This document shows, piece by piece, positions 4,747 through 5,908 of a DNA stretch of 5,908 bases. Made by a program: the position numbers and the translations under genes. The notes below the pieces were generated by a model, which searched no databases, was not told the DNA's origin, and saw nothing but the letters and a program-made list of their open reading frames with translations. The stretch is from an uncultured bacterium (GTDB taxonomy: Bacteria > Patescibacteriota > Patescibacteriia > UBA1558 > GWA2-36-10): positions 1 to 5,908 of the forward strand of contig CAIRBL010000003.1 in NCBI GenBank assembly GCA_903876815.1, given 5' to 3'. Within the stretch, counting starts at the first letter, position 1. Every line of letters starts with the position of its first letter.

Positions 4747-5871
4747 CTACTTTTGCAAAGAGCTAAGTATATTTCCAACAAAATCAATAGAATCAAAAAT
4801 TGAACGAGTATAAACCCACTCTTTATCACTGTGCAAATTAGCCCCAACTGCGCCCAAAGCATCTAAGATACCAAGTCCCAAAAAACCAGCCTGATTAGCA
4901 TCTGAGCCACCATTACGCCTAGAATTTATCAATAAAATGTCATTTTCTTTAGCATATTGTTTAGCTAAGACAAACAATTTTTCTGATTTACGATTGAGCT
5001 CTAAAGGCGGAATAAACATTTTTTCTGTGATTTTACTAGTGACTTTTAAATGATTAGTCTGAATAATATGTAATATTTTTTTACGTAAAATATTATATTG
5101 TCCCAAAGAAGAAATGCGCAAATCTAAACTTGCCCGACAATAAGGAGCAATAACATTTGGAGCTTGTCCACCATTGATCAAGCCAACGTTGAGCAAAATG
5201 CCATCTTTAGCTTGCGTTAACTTATGTAAGTGAATAATCTTATAAGCCATTTCTTCAATGGCGCTATTACGATTGATTATCTTATTGGCCACATGACCAC
5301 CATCACCAAAAATTTCAATATCCGCTAAAGACATGCCGTTGCGTTGATTGACTAGCCACATTTTTTTTGGCCAATCGCCAGGCTGAATCTCTAAGCCCGG
5401 CTCAAAAACTAAAGCAAAATCTTGCTTTTGATATAAATGATGCAAACGAGCTTTATGTGCCACTGAGCCCACTTCTTCGTCTGGCGAAAAAATACAAGTC
5501 ACATTATATAGCTCTCCGCTAGCTTTTAATTTTTGCAAAACACCCAAAATAACTATCAAACCCGCTTTCATATCAGCCACGCCGTTTCCGTAGCACTTAT
5601 TTTGTTTATTTTGAAAAAAAGTAAAATGTGGTAAAGACACAATATCCGTATGCCCCAGTAAGGCTATTTTTTTACCAGAACGCATAGCGCTTTGTGCTAC
5701 TAATAAATCACCAGCTTGAGCGTGCGGATAACGAAACACCTTTAATCCTAAATTAGTCAAAATTTTAGACAAAATATCATTTACTTTATTTACTGCTTTT
5801 TTCTCCTCAGTAAAACTAGGAATATTTACTATTTTTTCTAAATATTTTAATAACAATGTTTGCTGGTTCAT
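4747..5871 (-). CDS. M20-family zinc metallopeptidase (glutamate carboxypeptidase/ArgE/DapE-like), 374 aa
   Basis: Cytoplasmic amidohydrolase with two metals, expected to cleave a C-terminal or N-acyl amino acid from a small peptide-like substrate. All family residues are visible: GHTDIV with ligand H74 and D76, GNGVADMKAG with bridging D100, SPDEEVGS with catalytic E132 and ligand E133, VFEPG with ligand E157, and NLHSDKEW with ligand H347. The inserted dimerisation (lid) domain spans about 175-290 and includes GDGGHVANKIINRNSAIEEM (H193) and INGGQAPNVIAPYCRASLDLRIS (232-254). Length is normal for the family, and there is no signal peptide, unlike secreted CPG2. The whole set resembles CPG2 (M20A) more than ArgE or DapE, but substrate cannot be read from sequence; peptide or amino-acid salvage is likely. 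The ATG at 5871 is first in frame and has no Shine-Dalgarno sequence. Read-through into the HU gene is possible, as no terminator separates them. Confidence 0.92.
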   Translation of the reverse strand: MNQQTLLLKYLEKIVNIPSFTEEKKAVNKVNDILSKILTNLGLKVFRYPHAQAGDLLVAQSAMRSGKKIALLGHTDIVSLPHFTFFQNKQNKCYGNGVADMKAGLIVILGVLQKLKASGELYNVTCIFSPDEEVGSVAHKARLHHLYQKQDFALVFEPGLEIQPGDWPKKMWLVNQRNGMSLADIEIFGDGGHVANKIINRNSAIEEMAYKIIHLHKLTQAKDGILLNVGLINGGQAPNVIAPYCRASLDLRISSLGQYNILRKKILHIIQTNHLKVTSKITEKMFIPPLELNRKSEKLFVLAKQYAKENDILLINSRRNGGSDANQAGFLGLGILDALGAVGANLHSDKEWVYTRSIFDSIDFVGNILSSLQK

Positions 5872-5886
5872 AATATTGTTTTTTAT

Positions 5887-5892
5887 AGTATA
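5887..5892 (-). promoter_or_regulatory. Candidate -10 box for the M20 peptidase gene
   Basis: TATACT (five of six matches) on the minus strand ends 15 nt before the ATG at 5871, giving a leader of roughly 9 nt; the adjoining TATAAA (5887-5882) would give an even shorter one. The -35 position lies beyond the right edge, so this cannot be confirmed. Confidence 0.25.
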
Positions 5893-5908
5893 AATTAAAA
5901 AATAAAAA

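Overview
The window is low-GC DNA, A/T-rich at third codon positions, with compact genes and very short intergenic gaps. It most resembles a member of the Candidatus Patescibacteria (CPR). I base this on the style of the proteins: a GYGH-type putative glycosyltransferase, a GT-C-like membrane protein with a GYDAFLHQ loop, a tiny Lys/Arg-rich peptide, and scarce Shine-Dalgarno sequences. That is recollection of family style, not a search result. Reading frames are terminated by TAA/TAG, and no in-frame UGA suggests recoding.

Layout. Positions 1-2109 hold a minus-strand gene run, read right to left. It starts with a membrane-anchored protein of unknown function (166 aa), followed by a two-helix membrane protein (63 aa) whose ribosome-binding site overlaps the previous stop codon. 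A good -10 box then precedes a 26-aa basic peptide and a GT-B/MGDG-synthase-like putative glycosyltransferase that runs off the left edge. A divergent 702-aa multi-pass membrane protein (putative GT-C glycosyltransferase) begins at 2149, only 39 bp from the head of the minus-strand run. It ends at a bidirectional terminator whose loop contains a dRS3-like ATTCCC-N8-GGGAAT palindrome. Converging on that terminator is a minus-strand HU-type DNA-binding protein gene, preceded by an M20-family metallopeptidase gene at 4747-5871.

How the parts may work together. The left two thirds look like a small envelope module: a lipid- or polyprenyl-directed glycosyltransferase in the membrane, a GT-B enzyme resembling glycolipid synthases, and two small membrane proteins that could be accessory subunits. 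The shared function is inferred from proximity and fold resemblance; no substrate can be read from the sequence. The right third is housekeeping: nucleoid protein and cytoplasmic peptide/amino-acyl hydrolase. I see no RNA gene, CRISPR array, transposase or phage gene.
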